64,000 nucleotides of DNA from positions 1-64,000 of the forward strand of contig NZ_JAABLM010000003.1 of assembly GCF_009915155.1 (NCBI RefSeq), written 5' to 3'. The notes below the pieces were generated by a model. The model was not told where the DNA came from. It did not search any database and saw only the letters and a list, made by a program, of their open reading frames with translations. Positions 8,020 to 15,975 of the stretch are shown here, piece by piece (position 1 is the stretch's first letter; each line of letters opens with the position of its first letter). This DNA comes from Flavobacterium ichthyis (GTDB lineage Bacteria; Bacteroidota; Bacteroidia; Flavobacteriales; Flavobacteriaceae). Made by a program: the position numbers and the translations under genes.

Positions 8020-9065
8020 GTTATACTTTCCAAGCTTTCTTTTCTTAACACTTTTCCTGTAGGCGTTTCTAAAAATTGAGGTACAAAAAGCACGACTTTT
8101 GGTTTTTCGTATTTGCCTAATTCTCCAAAAATTTCATCATCAATAGGAAACGGATCGCCTTCGATTGCCAATACTAATTTTTCGCCTAACTGATGATTAT
8201 CTTGTGAAGCCACAAAAAATCTGCGGTTAATTTTAGTCGATAATTTTTCTTCAATTTGTTCCGGAAAAAGTTTTACACCACCGCTATTGATTACGTTATC
8301 GATTCGGCCTTGCCATATAAATTCGGTTTCGCTTAAAACTTTTACCGCATCATTTGTAATGATTTTTTCTGAAGAAATTTTTGGCGCATTGATGACCAAG
8401 CAATGCCTGTCGTCTTCCTCAATTGTAACATTTGGCAAAGTGTTAAACGCCTCCTCTCCTATTTTTTTAGCAGCAATGTGGGTAATGGTTTCGGTCATGC
8501 CGTAAGTTTCAAAAATTTCGTTATCAAACTGGAGTAAATCTTCAGTCAAAGATGCGTTGACTTTTGCACCACCAATGATTAATTTTTTAATCAAATGAAT
8601 TTTGTCAAGAGAATTTTCCACCTGTAACGGAACCATTGCTGCAAAATCATAAGACTGCGAAATTCTTGCCATTGGTTTTGATGATGGTTCGACAAAATCT
8701 AGGTCTAATCCTAAAATAAAAGCGCGAACGAACATCATTTTCCCCGCCACGTATTTAGCAGGAAGGCAATGCAACACACGATTTCCTGGCTCTAAGCCAA
8801 AATAATTTCCGGTAGCAATTGCCGAATTTACCATTGCTTCTTTGCTAATTCTAATTTTTTTTGGCAATCCTGTCGTTCCAGACGTTGTCATTTCGATATA
8901 CTCGTGATCATCAAACCAATCTAAGATAAAAATCCCAACTGGTTTTTCGAAATCATCGCCTTCTTTAATAAAGCTATAGGCAATTCTCAATAAATCCTCT
9001 CTAGTAAAGTGAAAACCATTGAGTTTAAATTTGTTGTGGACGCTATTATTATTTACTTCCTTCAT
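8016..9065 (-). CDS. menE: AMP-binding acyl-CoA ligase, likely o-succinylbenzoate-CoA ligase
   Basis: A 349-residue member of the adenylate-forming superfamily. Seen: the phosphate-binding loop TTSGTTGLPKK (60-70), the YGMTET adenine-contact motif, the hinge GRIDNVINSGGVK and the catalytic lysine context PTGKVLRKE near the C-terminus. It is short for the superfamily, which fits MenE-like enzymes that activate o-succinylbenzoate in menaquinone synthesis. No other men gene is in the window, so the substrate is inferred from family resemblance only. Its start overlaps the end of the CPBP protease gene by 4 bases (ATGA), so the two are translated from one transcript. Confidence 0.75.
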   Translation of the reverse strand: MKEVNNNSVHNKFKLNGFHFTREDLLRIAYSFIKEGDDFEKPVGIFILDWFDDHEYIEMTTSGTTGLPKKIRISKEAMVNSAIATGNYFGLEPGNRVLHCLPAKYVAGKMMFVRAFILGLDLDFVEPSSKPMARISQSYDFAAMVPLQVENSLDKIHLIKKLIIGGAKVNASLTEDLLQFDNEIFETYGMTETITHIAAKKIGEEAFNTLPNVTIEEDDRHCLVINAPKISSEKIITNDAVKVLSETEFIWQGRIDNVINSGGVKLFPEQIEEKLSTKINRRFFVASQDNHQLGEKLVLAIEGDPFPIDDEIFGELGKYEKPKVVLFVPQFLETPTGKVLRKESLESIT

Positions 9066-10021
9066 TTCCCAACCTTATTAATTTGGTTATTTTGATTAAT
9101 TGGTTCTACGATTTCGCCGGCTAATTTTTCTTTCCAACCAAACCATTTGTATTTCTTACTAAAGATAAATAAAAGAATTGGAAAAATCACGAGTACCGGA
9201 AGCAAAACATCTAAGCCAGCCGACGGTTCCGAAATATCTTTAAAAACAGAATGTGTTTGAAAAACACCCCAGTCGCTAGTAACGAGCAAAGCTCCAATTA
9301 GGTTATTTGCAGCATGAAATCCGAGGGCAAGCTCCATTCCTTCGTCCATCAAGGTAATAATTCCAAGGAAAAATCCAGTTCCAATGTAGTAAATCATGAT
9401 GATGTTTCCCATTTTGGCAACTTCGGGATTGAAATAATGCATTCCGCCAAAAATCACGGATGTCATCACTAACGGAAACCATTTATTTTTAGCTAAAAGT
9501 GCAAAACCTTGCATTAAATATCCTCTAAAAATATATTCTTCGGTACTGGTTTGAACAGGAATTAAAAGCGTGGCAATTACAAATAAAATTAAAAACGGAA
9601 CAGGTTGAAAGTTGAGTACAAATTTTTCTGGCGTGATGAAATAATACGCCACAACTGACACAGCTGAAAATATTGCCCAAATTCCGAAAGAAAAAAATAC
9701 CCGACCCCAATCCACCTTCGGTCTTGCCGTAGTTACTTCCAGAATTTTTTGTTTATGGAGATGTTTCACAACCAAAAATAACGTGGCAAGTGCCACTACA
9801 AAAGAAAGCATCAGCAAGAAAAGTGTAAGATTCGGGTCGAGAATTTTCATTAACTTGCTGGTGTCGTTTGTAATTGTTTCGCCCTCCGCCATTGCTTTCG
9901 CAAAAACAGCGATCATAAATGGCACTTGCCCAATTCCTGATGCGACAATTACAATAATCGAACCTACAATATATTTCCAAAAACCATTGTTGGGCAATTT
10001 AAAACCTAATGATGCAAACAT
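9062..10021 (-). CDS. CPBP-family intramembrane metalloprotease
   Basis: A 319-residue inner membrane protein with about eight hydrophobic segments. The CPBP (CAAX protease and bacteriocin-processing) motifs are present in order: STEEYIFRG with the paired glutamates and arginine, GGMHYFNPE, and LGFHAANNL. These residues form the intramembrane catalytic site of Rce1-like enzymes. Substrate is unknown. The gene is upstream of, and overlaps, the menE-like gene, an arrangement that suggests co-expression rather than shared function. It is divergent from the arsC-like gene. Confidence 0.9.
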   Translation of the reverse strand: MFASLGFKLPNNGFWKYIVGSIIVIVASGIGQVPFMIAVFAKAMAEGETITNDTSKLMKILDPNLTLFLLMLSFVVALATLFLVVKHLHKQKILEVTTARPKVDWGRVFFSFGIWAIFSAVSVVAYYFITPEKFVLNFQPVPFLILFVIATLLIPVQTSTEEYIFRGYLMQGFALLAKNKWFPLVMTSVIFGGMHYFNPEVAKMGNIIMIYYIGTGFFLGIITLMDEGMELALGFHAANNLIGALLVTSDWGVFQTHSVFKDISEPSAGLDVLLPVLVIFPILLFIFSKKYKWFGWKEKLAGEIVEPINQNNQINKVGK

Positions 10022-10082
10022 GCTTGTTTATTTTTAGTTGATATTTTTTAGACTTCTAATTTATTGATTTGTTACGAATAAT

Positions 10083-10116
10083 TTGCATAAAATTCTTTTC
10101 GTTTTCCGTTACTTTG
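10083..10116 (+). promoter_or_regulatory. Promoter of the arsC-like gene, nearly leaderless
   Basis: TTG (10083-10085), 23 bases, then TTACTTTG (10109-10116), one mismatch from TAnnTTTG. Only 4 bases separate it from the ATG at 10121, so the mRNA would start at about the start codon. Confidence 0.5.
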
Positions 10117-10120
10117 CAGC

Positions 10121-10465
10121 ATGACAAATAAAATCTATCACAATCCACGTTGCGGAAAATCCCGTTGTGCGGTTCAATATTTCGAAGAAAAGGGAATCGA
10201 ATTTGAAACTATTAAATACCTTGAAACGCCTTTGCGAAAAAAAGAAATTCAAGATTTATTGAAAAAATTAAAACTTCAACCGATTGACATTGTTAGGGTT
10301 AAAGAAAAAATTTGGATGGAAAATTTTAAAAGTAAAAAATTGTCTGATGATGAAATTTTAGAAGCTTTAGTGGAGCATCCTATTCTCATTGAGCGACCGA
10401 TTGTGGTGATTGGTGACAAAGCGGTTATTGCCAGACCAATTGAAAATGTTGACAAAATTCTTTAG
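10121..10465 (+). CDS. arsC: ArsC-family arsenate reductase (glutaredoxin type)
   Basis: A 114-residue thioredoxin-fold protein. The active cysteine sits in HNPRCGKSR (C11), matching the NPxCGxSR loop of glutaredoxin-dependent ArsC. The later arginines in ERPIVV and IARP correspond to the oxyanion-binding arginines of the E. coli enzyme. It would reduce arsenate to arsenite with glutathione-like thiols, or here perhaps bacillithiol, since bshA is in the window; that last point is inference. No arsenite efflux gene or ArsR is adjacent. Some ArsC-fold proteins have other roles, so arsenate as substrate is likely but unproved. Confidence 0.85.
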   Translation: MTNKIYHNPRCGKSRCAVQYFEEKGIEFETIKYLETPLRKKEIQDLLKKLKLQPIDIVRVKEKIWMENFKSKKLSDDEILEALVEHPILIERPIVVIGDKAVIARPIENVDKIL

Positions 10466-10493
10466 CATTTCAATCCTGTTATTTAACAAAGCT

Positions 10494-10528
10494 TTGTGAA
10501 AGTACGCTTAAACCAAAGGCTACTTTTG
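10494..10528 (+). promoter_or_regulatory. Promoter of the TonB-linked outer membrane protein gene
   Basis: TTG (10494-10496), 24 bases, then TACTTTTG (10521-10528), an exact TAnnTTTG. The ATG at 10566 leaves a leader of about 30 bases. Confidence 0.6.
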
Positions 10529-10565
10529 CGGTCAAAGCTTTAATAAACCGAACTAAATTCTATTA

Positions 10566-13019
10566 ATGAAAAATTTAAAATTAGCAATAACCCTCATATT
10601 GCTCACGTTTTCTATTTTTGCTTTTGCCCAAGAAAAGCCGGGCGGAAAAGTAAAAATTTCCGGAAAAATTACCGAAAAAGGAACTAATTTACCTTTAGCT
10701 TACGCCACCGTAACCGTTACCTCAAGTGCTGATGCAACACCCATTGCCGGAGCTTTAACTACCGAAGAAGGAAATTTCAACATTGAAGTAGCTCCTGGAA
10801 CTTATAATGTTACGCTCGAATTTATTTCTTTCAAATCAGTCGAGTTACAAAACCAGCAAGTAACGACTGATAAAAATTTTGGGACCATTGCTCTCGCAGC
10901 AGATGCTACCACTTTAGATGCAATTGAAGTAATTGCCGAACGTTCTACCGTTGAAATCCGATTAGACAAAAAAGTGTTCAATGTAGGCCAAGACATGATT
11001 GTAAAAGGTGGAACCGCAAGCGACGTTCTAGACAACGTTCCATCAGTTTCAGTAGATGTTGAAGGAAATGTAAGCCTTCGAGGAAATGAAAATGTCCGTG
11101 TATTAATTGACGGAAGACCTTCCGGAATTGGCGGAATTAACATTGCCGATGCTCTAAAAATGATTCCCGCAGAATCTATTGAAAAAGTAGAAGTTATTAC
11201 TAATCCGTCTGCTCGTTATGATGCCGAAGGTGGTGGTGGAATTTTAAATATTGTATTAAGAAAAGGAAAAAATCAAGGCGTGAACGGTGTTATAACTGCC
11301 ACAACCGGAGATCCTGCAAATCACGGAATCACAGGAACTATTAACTTAAAATCGCGTTATTTTAACCTTTTTACCACTCAAGGTTACAGCTACAGAAAAA
11401 ATCCTGGAAACGCTTTAACTGATACAGAATATCTTTTTGACAATCCGCAAGGAAGATTTTTAGATGAAAGACGTAATAACGATCGTTTAAACAAAAGTTA
11501 TAATGGAAATTTTGGGATAGAAATTTATATAGATTCGAGTACTACTTGGACAAATACCTTTTCTTGGAGAAAAAGTTCGGGCGAAAATAACGACAGAATC
11601 CGTCAGTTCTTTTATGACGAAAACCGAAATTTACTTTCTTCGGGAACACGTTTTAACGATGAAAACGACGATGACATCAATATAGAGTATTCTACTAATT
11701 TTGTAAAAAAGTTTAAAAAAGAAGGTCATAAGTTAACCTTTGATGGTGCATTTTCTGCAAGTCGTGACGACGAAAATGCTTACATAGCCGCTTCTGCCAC
11801 TGATGATCAAAGAACCGAGAATTATCAAAAACAAAAAAGAAATTTATTACAGTCCGATTACGTTTTACCACTTGGCGAAAAAAGTCAGTTTGAAGCTGGA
11901 TACCGCGGGAACTTCATGGAATTACTTACTGAATATTCGGTAGAAGATTTCGTGGGCGGCACTTGGGTTAACAACGAAACTTTTACTAATACGCTTGAAT
12001 ACAAGGAATATGTAAATGCACTTTATGCACAATTTGGTTCAAAAATTGGAAAATTTTCTTACTTGGGAGGTTTACGTTGGGAAGATTCTAACATTCAAAT
12101 CAACCAATTTACCGATCAAATTTTCCGTACTAAAAAATACAACAATTTTTTCCCAAGCGCATTTCTCTCTTACGAATTTAGCTACGATAGCAACATCATG
12201 TTAAGCTACAGTCGTAGAATTTCACGCCCCAGATCACGATCAATCAACCCGTTTTCAAGCCTGTCAAGTAATATCAATTTATTCCGTGGAAATCCAGATT
12301 TAGATCCTTCAATGAGTGATGCATTTGATTTAGGTTACCTGAAAAAATTTAACAATAACCTTACACTAAATACCTCAATGTACTTCAATCACACCAGTGA
12401 CGCCGTACAATATGTGAGAAACACCGAAGTAATTGATGGCAACAACGTTTTGGTAACTTCGCCTGTAAATGTAGGTTCCGAAGACCGTTTTGGTTTTGAA
12501 TTCACCTTAACCTACAACCCTTACAAATGGTGGAGATTAAACGGGAATTTCAATCTTTTCCGTAACCAAACCATCGGAAATTACACCTATATCGACCTAG
12601 ATAATGTAGCACAAACAATCGATTTTAGCAACACAGCTTACTCTTGGTTTGCGCGTGTGAATTCAAAAGTGAACCTTCCGTGGAAAATTGATTGGCAAGC
12701 AAACGCTACTTATAATGCACCACAAACCAATGCACAAGGTCGAACCAAAGGCATTATTCATTCTAATTTAGCCTTCACAAAAGACGTCTTGAAAGACAAA
12801 GCCACAATTGGCTTAAACGTAAACGACATATTCAATTCCCGAAAAAGAATTTCAGAAACCAATCTTGCTACCCAAAATGCCTATTCAGAATGGCAATGGC
12901 GCGAACGCCAAGTAACGCTTTCGTTCACATACCGTTTCAACAAAAAGAAAAACGAGCGTGACCGTAACCAAAGTCGTGGCGAAGGCGACAATGGTGGCGA
13001 AGACTATATGGGAGGATAA
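10566..13019 (+). CDS. TonB-dependent-receptor-like outer membrane beta-barrel protein
   Basis: An 817-residue outer membrane protein with a signal peptide ending FAFAQ. Order of domains: a carboxypeptidase-regulatory-like fold at about 30-115 (GKITEKGTNLPLAYATV), a TonB plug at about 125-220 (SVSLRGNENVRVLIDGRP, with NPSARYDAEGGGGILNI closing it), then a long barrel rich in alternating aromatic strands. The C-terminal tail is a charged, glycine-rich stretch after the last strand, so the usual aromatic end residue is not terminal. This layout is typical of flavobacterial transporters of unknown ligand; no SusD-like partner is adjacent. Confidence 0.88.
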   Translation: MKNLKLAITLILLTFSIFAFAQEKPGGKVKISGKITEKGTNLPLAYATVTVTSSADATPIAGALTTEEGNFNIEVAPGTYNVTLEFISFKSVELQNQQVTTDKNFGTIALAADATTLDAIEVIAERSTVEIRLDKKVFNVGQDMIVKGGTASDVLDNVPSVSVDVEGNVSLRGNENVRVLIDGRPSGIGGINIADALKMIPAESIEKVEVITNPSARYDAEGGGGILNIVLRKGKNQGVNGVITATTGDPANHGITGTINLKSRYFNLFTTQGYSYRKNPGNALTDTEYLFDNPQGRFLDERRNNDRLNKSYNGNFGIEIYIDSSTTWTNTFSWRKSSGENNDRIRQFFYDENRNLLSSGTRFNDENDDDINIEYSTNFVKKFKKEGHKLTFDGAFSASRDDENAYIAASATDDQRTENYQKQKRNLLQSDYVLPLGEKSQFEAGYRGNFMELLTEYSVEDFVGGTWVNNETFTNTLEYKEYVNALYAQFGSKIGKFSYLGGLRWEDSNIQINQFTDQIFRTKKYNNFFPSAFLSYEFSYDSNIMLSYSRRISRPRSRSINPFSSLSSNINLFRGNPDLDPSMSDAFDLGYLKKFNNNLTLNTSMYFNHTSDAVQYVRNTEVIDGNNVLVTSPVNVGSEDRFGFEFTLTYNPYKWWRLNGNFNLFRNQTIGNYTYIDLDNVAQTIDFSNTAYSWFARVNSKVNLPWKIDWQANATYNAPQTNAQGRTKGIIHSNLAFTKDVLKDKATIGLNVNDIFNSRKRISETNLATQNAYSEWQWRERQVTLSFTYRFNKKKNERDRNQSRGEGDNGGEDYMGG

Positions 13020-13043
13020 ATTTTTCACCCACAATATAACAAG

Positions 13044-13069
13044 AAGGTTGTGCATTTGTACAACCTTTT
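13044..13069 (+). terminator. Terminator after the TonB-linked gene
   Basis: AAGGTTGT (13044-13051) pairs with ACAACCTT (13060-13067) across an 8-base loop and runs into T residues, 25 bases after the stop codon. Confidence 0.75.
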
Positions 13070-13082
13070 GTATTTAGGCAAA

Positions 13083-13180
13083 CCGCCAGAAAAAGGCGGC
13101 CGGGTTTTCCGCTGTATCTTTTTTTTCCGCTATCGCTCCAAAAAAAGGATGCCGCTCCAACCCCTTTTGCAAAACCCTGC
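13083..13180. repeat. Interspersed intergenic repeat, copy C (diverged)
   Basis: A non-coding block opening with a CCGCC...GGCGG hairpin (13083-13099), then ATCTTTTTTTT, a short GC-rich loop and AAAAAAAGGATGCCGCTCCA. The frame ATCTTTTT...AAAAGGAT..CC.CT.CCA is shared with the copies at 1230-1365 and 46780-46863; the CAGGGCTAG end is missing. It occupies the gap between the outer membrane protein gene and the small membrane protein gene. Confidence 0.45.
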
Positions 13181-13210
13181 AAAACAGAAAATTTTATCAA
13201 ACCAATTACT

Positions 13211-13218
13211 TATTTTTG
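13211..13218 (+). promoter_or_regulatory. Promoter element upstream of the small membrane protein
   Basis: TATTTTTG is an exact TAnnTTTG located 24 bases before ATG 13243. It argues against the in-frame TTG at 13216 as the start, since that codon lies inside the element. Confidence 0.5.
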
Positions 13219-13242
13219 TTACCAGAAAAAATAAAATCACCC

Positions 13243-13764
13243 ATGAACACAACCAAAATTCTTGAACTATTAAGCTACACTATTCCAGCCATTGTAACCG
13301 GATTAGTAGCCTTTTACTTCTTTAACCTGCACATCAATAACGAAGCCAACCGCCGAAAATTTGCCATTCAAAGAACACTTCAAAAAAAAGCTTTGCCATT
13401 ACGGTTACAAGCCTACGAACGAATGGTTTTATTTTTAGAAAGAATCAATCCGGCAAAATTATTATTGAGAGTCGCTCCAGTCTCGGATGATAAAAACCAA
13501 TATGCCGAATTTGTAATCCAAAACATCGAAAATGAATTTGAGCACAATTTAACCCAACAAATTTACCTGTCAGAAGAATGTTGGAACGTAATTTTAGCAG
13601 CTAAAAATGCTACTATCAATATAATACGTAAAGCAGCCTCACATCCCGAAACGACTTCGGCACAAAAACTGCGTGAAAATATTTTAAAAGATATGGTAGA
13701 AAAACAATCGCCAAGCAATAACGCTTTAGCTTATATTAAAAATGAAGTGAGCGAAATGTGGTAA
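13243..13764 (+). CDS. Conserved membrane-anchored protein of unknown function (DUF7935-like)
   Basis: A 173-residue protein with one N-terminal membrane helix at about 8-27 (IPAIVTGLVAFYFF) followed by a charged, helical cytosolic part with LRLQAYERMVLFLERI. The overall look matches small flavobacterial proteins annotated as DUF7935, for which I know no function. ATG 13243 is preferred over the upstream TTG because of the promoter element there. It is a single gene ended by a strong bidirectional terminator. Confidence 0.75.
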   Translation: MNTTKILELLSYTIPAIVTGLVAFYFFNLHINNEANRRKFAIQRTLQKKALPLRLQAYERMVLFLERINPAKLLLRVAPVSDDKNQYAEFVIQNIENEFEHNLTQQIYLSEECWNVILAAKNATINIIRKAASHPETTSAQKLRENILKDMVEKQSPSNNALAYIKNEVSEMW

Positions 13765-13786
13765 ATATTTGTTTTCGTAAAACTCT

Positions 13787-13818
13787 AAAAAAGGATAGCA
13801 AAACTATCCTTTTTTTTT
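13787..13818. terminator. Strong bidirectional terminator
   Basis: AAAAAAGGATAG (13787-13798), 5-base loop, CTATCCTTTTTT (13804-13815). It serves both the membrane protein gene and the convergent M1 peptidase gene, whose stop codon it touches. Confidence 0.9.
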
Positions 13819-15889
13819 ATTCTGCTTTTTCGTTGAGTAAGCGTTCTAATTGTACCTTTTCATCATTTGGCAAGTTTGGCAAAAGTTCGGTATAAAAAGT
13901 TCTGTAATTATCTTTTTTCAAAAAATTCCGGATACTATCTCTTGCATATTTAGAAAATTGCCATTTGTGATGCACCAACGGATTCACAAACGCTTTCAAC
14001 ACATTTGTATCATTTGGATTGATGTAAAACAACGTGGCGATAGCATTTTGCCGCACGCTACTTTCAAAATTTGTAGTTTTGTAATGCAACAATTCGTCAT
14101 AAAATGTGGCTTTATTTTCAATTTCAAAATCGGGTGTCATCAATGCCATTGTCAGCCACAAAATGCGTAAATTTTTATCGTTCATTCCAATCCAATCTCT
14201 GGATATTTCAAGGTATTGAATACGATTTTCGGGAAAATTTGACCACAAATAATTCAGCGCAATTTCTCTTGTGATGTAAGATTCATCATTTAAAAATGTT
14301 TCAAATTTCGGTTTAAATTCCAAAGGAAATTCCCGCATGGTTTTAGCAATTGTTTGCCTGATTTTCACATCGTTTGATTGCATTGCAATTTCAATTAGAT
14401 GTTTTTTTTCAGGAAAATCCACTTTTTGAATTTGCAATAAAACTTCTTCTTTTATTGGGAAAAAAGTATCATTTTTTAAAATCTCTTCAAAAAATTTTGC
14501 CTTTTCTTCAAATGGCTGGTTGGCCATTTCTAATACTTGTAAATATTGTGAAATGGCTTTATTTTTCTTTAAAATCATTAAGGCTTCTTGAACCCTGAAA
14601 CCAGAACTGAGTAACCATTCTTTTTGAAATGTATCGACATCATAGCGGGAAACTTTTTTGATTTCGCTTAAAAAATCATCCGTAACAACATTTTGAAACG
14701 CATGTTTTTTGAGGTATGTTTTGACCGCTTTTTTGAAATTTTCTTCCCCAACATTGCTTCGTAAAACATGCAAAGCCCAAGCACCTTTTTGATAAAAAGT
14801 CAACGTACTTGCGCGAGCATTTTGCAACGGAATGGTATCTTTTTTCGAAACTTTTTGCAACATTTCGGCCGTTTCATAAAGTTTCCAATTAAAATGGTCT
14901 TCACCAAAAATTTCTTTTTCCGCCAATAACGCATAATAAGTAGCAAATCCTTCTTGTAACCAATGATGTTCGCCTGTTTTTGCGGTTACCAAATCACCAA
15001 ACCATTGATGTGCCAACTCATGAGCATTGACGTTAATATAATTTCTGTCGTTAAAACCGATAGTATCCACCACATAATCTTGCGTAAAAATGGTGGCAGA
15101 AGTATTTTCCATTCCACCATACAAAAAATCCTTCACCGGAACTTGACGATACACTTCCCACGGATAATCAAAACCAATTTCTTGGTTTAAAAAATTAAAA
15201 ATCTGCTGGTTGTATTTATAAGTCGAGTCAAATTTTGCCGCATCTTCTTCCGCCAAATAATTTTCTAAAGGAATTCCATCGTTCGATTTTTGATTTTCTT
15301 TTGCAAAATGTCCAATTGCCAACATCGCCAAATAAGAACTCATTGGCTTTTTCATCTGGTATTTCCACCATTTTTTATCCGAAATTATTTCAGCAGCAAT
15401 TAATTTTCCGTTGGACAAGACAGTGTAATTTTTATCGAATAAAATTTCTAAACCAAAAATCATTTTTTCGTTCACATCATCAAACGATGGCAACCAATGG
15501 CTTGTATATTTTCCTTGACCTTGAGACCAAATCTGATGACTTTCGGCGTTGCCAAAATAATAAAGTGCTTGTTTAGGATAAGATTTGTAAGTAAATGATA
15601 ATGAATTATTTCCTATTTTATAACCTTTAAATATTTTCAACTCTTTTCCTGAATTTGCGAAAGCAACAGATTTACCGTTGACCAACAAATTTTCGAAATT
15701 CATATTCTTAGCGTCAATACGAATCGTATCAATTTTTTGCTTTACAGTAAATTGAAAAACAACCGACCCGGAGACGCTTTTTTCAAAAAAATCTGGCGTA
15801 AGCTTTGCATTGATTGAAGTGAAATCAACCTTAGTGGATTGCTGCGCAAAAGTAGATGCAGAAATGAGTAAAAAAAGTAGCTTTTTCAT
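13817..15889 (-). CDS. Secreted M1-family aminopeptidase (long form)
   Basis: A 690-residue zinc aminopeptidase with a signal peptide ending TFAQ-QS. The exopeptidase motif GGMEN is at 258-262, the zinc ligands are H290, H294 (HELAH) and E313, with exact HEXXH-18-E spacing. After the catalytic domain comes a helical HEAT-like region of about 300 residues, as in ERAP/APN-like enzymes. It would trim N-terminal residues from peptides in the periplasm. It differs from the shorter M1 enzyme at 6.4-8.0 kb by retaining the canonical GxMEN loop and the helical C-terminal half. Confidence 0.93.
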   Translation of the reverse strand: MKKLLFLLISASTFAQQSTKVDFTSINAKLTPDFFEKSVSGSVVFQFTVKQKIDTIRIDAKNMNFENLLVNGKSVAFANSGKELKIFKGYKIGNNSLSFTYKSYPKQALYYFGNAESHQIWSQGQGKYTSHWLPSFDDVNEKMIFGLEILFDKNYTVLSNGKLIAAEIISDKKWWKYQMKKPMSSYLAMLAIGHFAKENQKSNDGIPLENYLAEEDAAKFDSTYKYNQQIFNFLNQEIGFDYPWEVYRQVPVKDFLYGGMENTSATIFTQDYVVDTIGFNDRNYINVNAHELAHQWFGDLVTAKTGEHHWLQEGFATYYALLAEKEIFGEDHFNWKLYETAEMLQKVSKKDTIPLQNARASTLTFYQKGAWALHVLRSNVGEENFKKAVKTYLKKHAFQNVVTDDFLSEIKKVSRYDVDTFQKEWLLSSGFRVQEALMILKKNKAISQYLQVLEMANQPFEEKAKFFEEILKNDTFFPIKEEVLLQIQKVDFPEKKHLIEIAMQSNDVKIRQTIAKTMREFPLEFKPKFETFLNDESYITREIALNYLWSNFPENRIQYLEISRDWIGMNDKNLRILWLTMALMTPDFEIENKATFYDELLHYKTTNFESSVRQNAIATLFYINPNDTNVLKAFVNPLVHHKWQFSKYARDSIRNFLKKDNYRTFYTELLPNLPNDEKVQLERLLNEKAE

Positions 15890-15893
15890 CTTT

Positions 15894-15901
15894 CAAAAGT
15901 A
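15894..15901 (-). promoter_or_regulatory. Promoter element abutting the long M1 peptidase start codon
   Basis: On the minus strand TACTTTTG is an exact TAnnTTTG only 4 bases before the ATG at 15889, so the transcript should be leaderless. No TTG is visible at the standard distance. Confidence 0.5.
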
Positions 15902-15975
15902 AAATTTTTTGAAGAAACTAACCGACTGATGATTTTAAATTTTCTCGTAAACAATTATCTTCGTACTTTCAACCG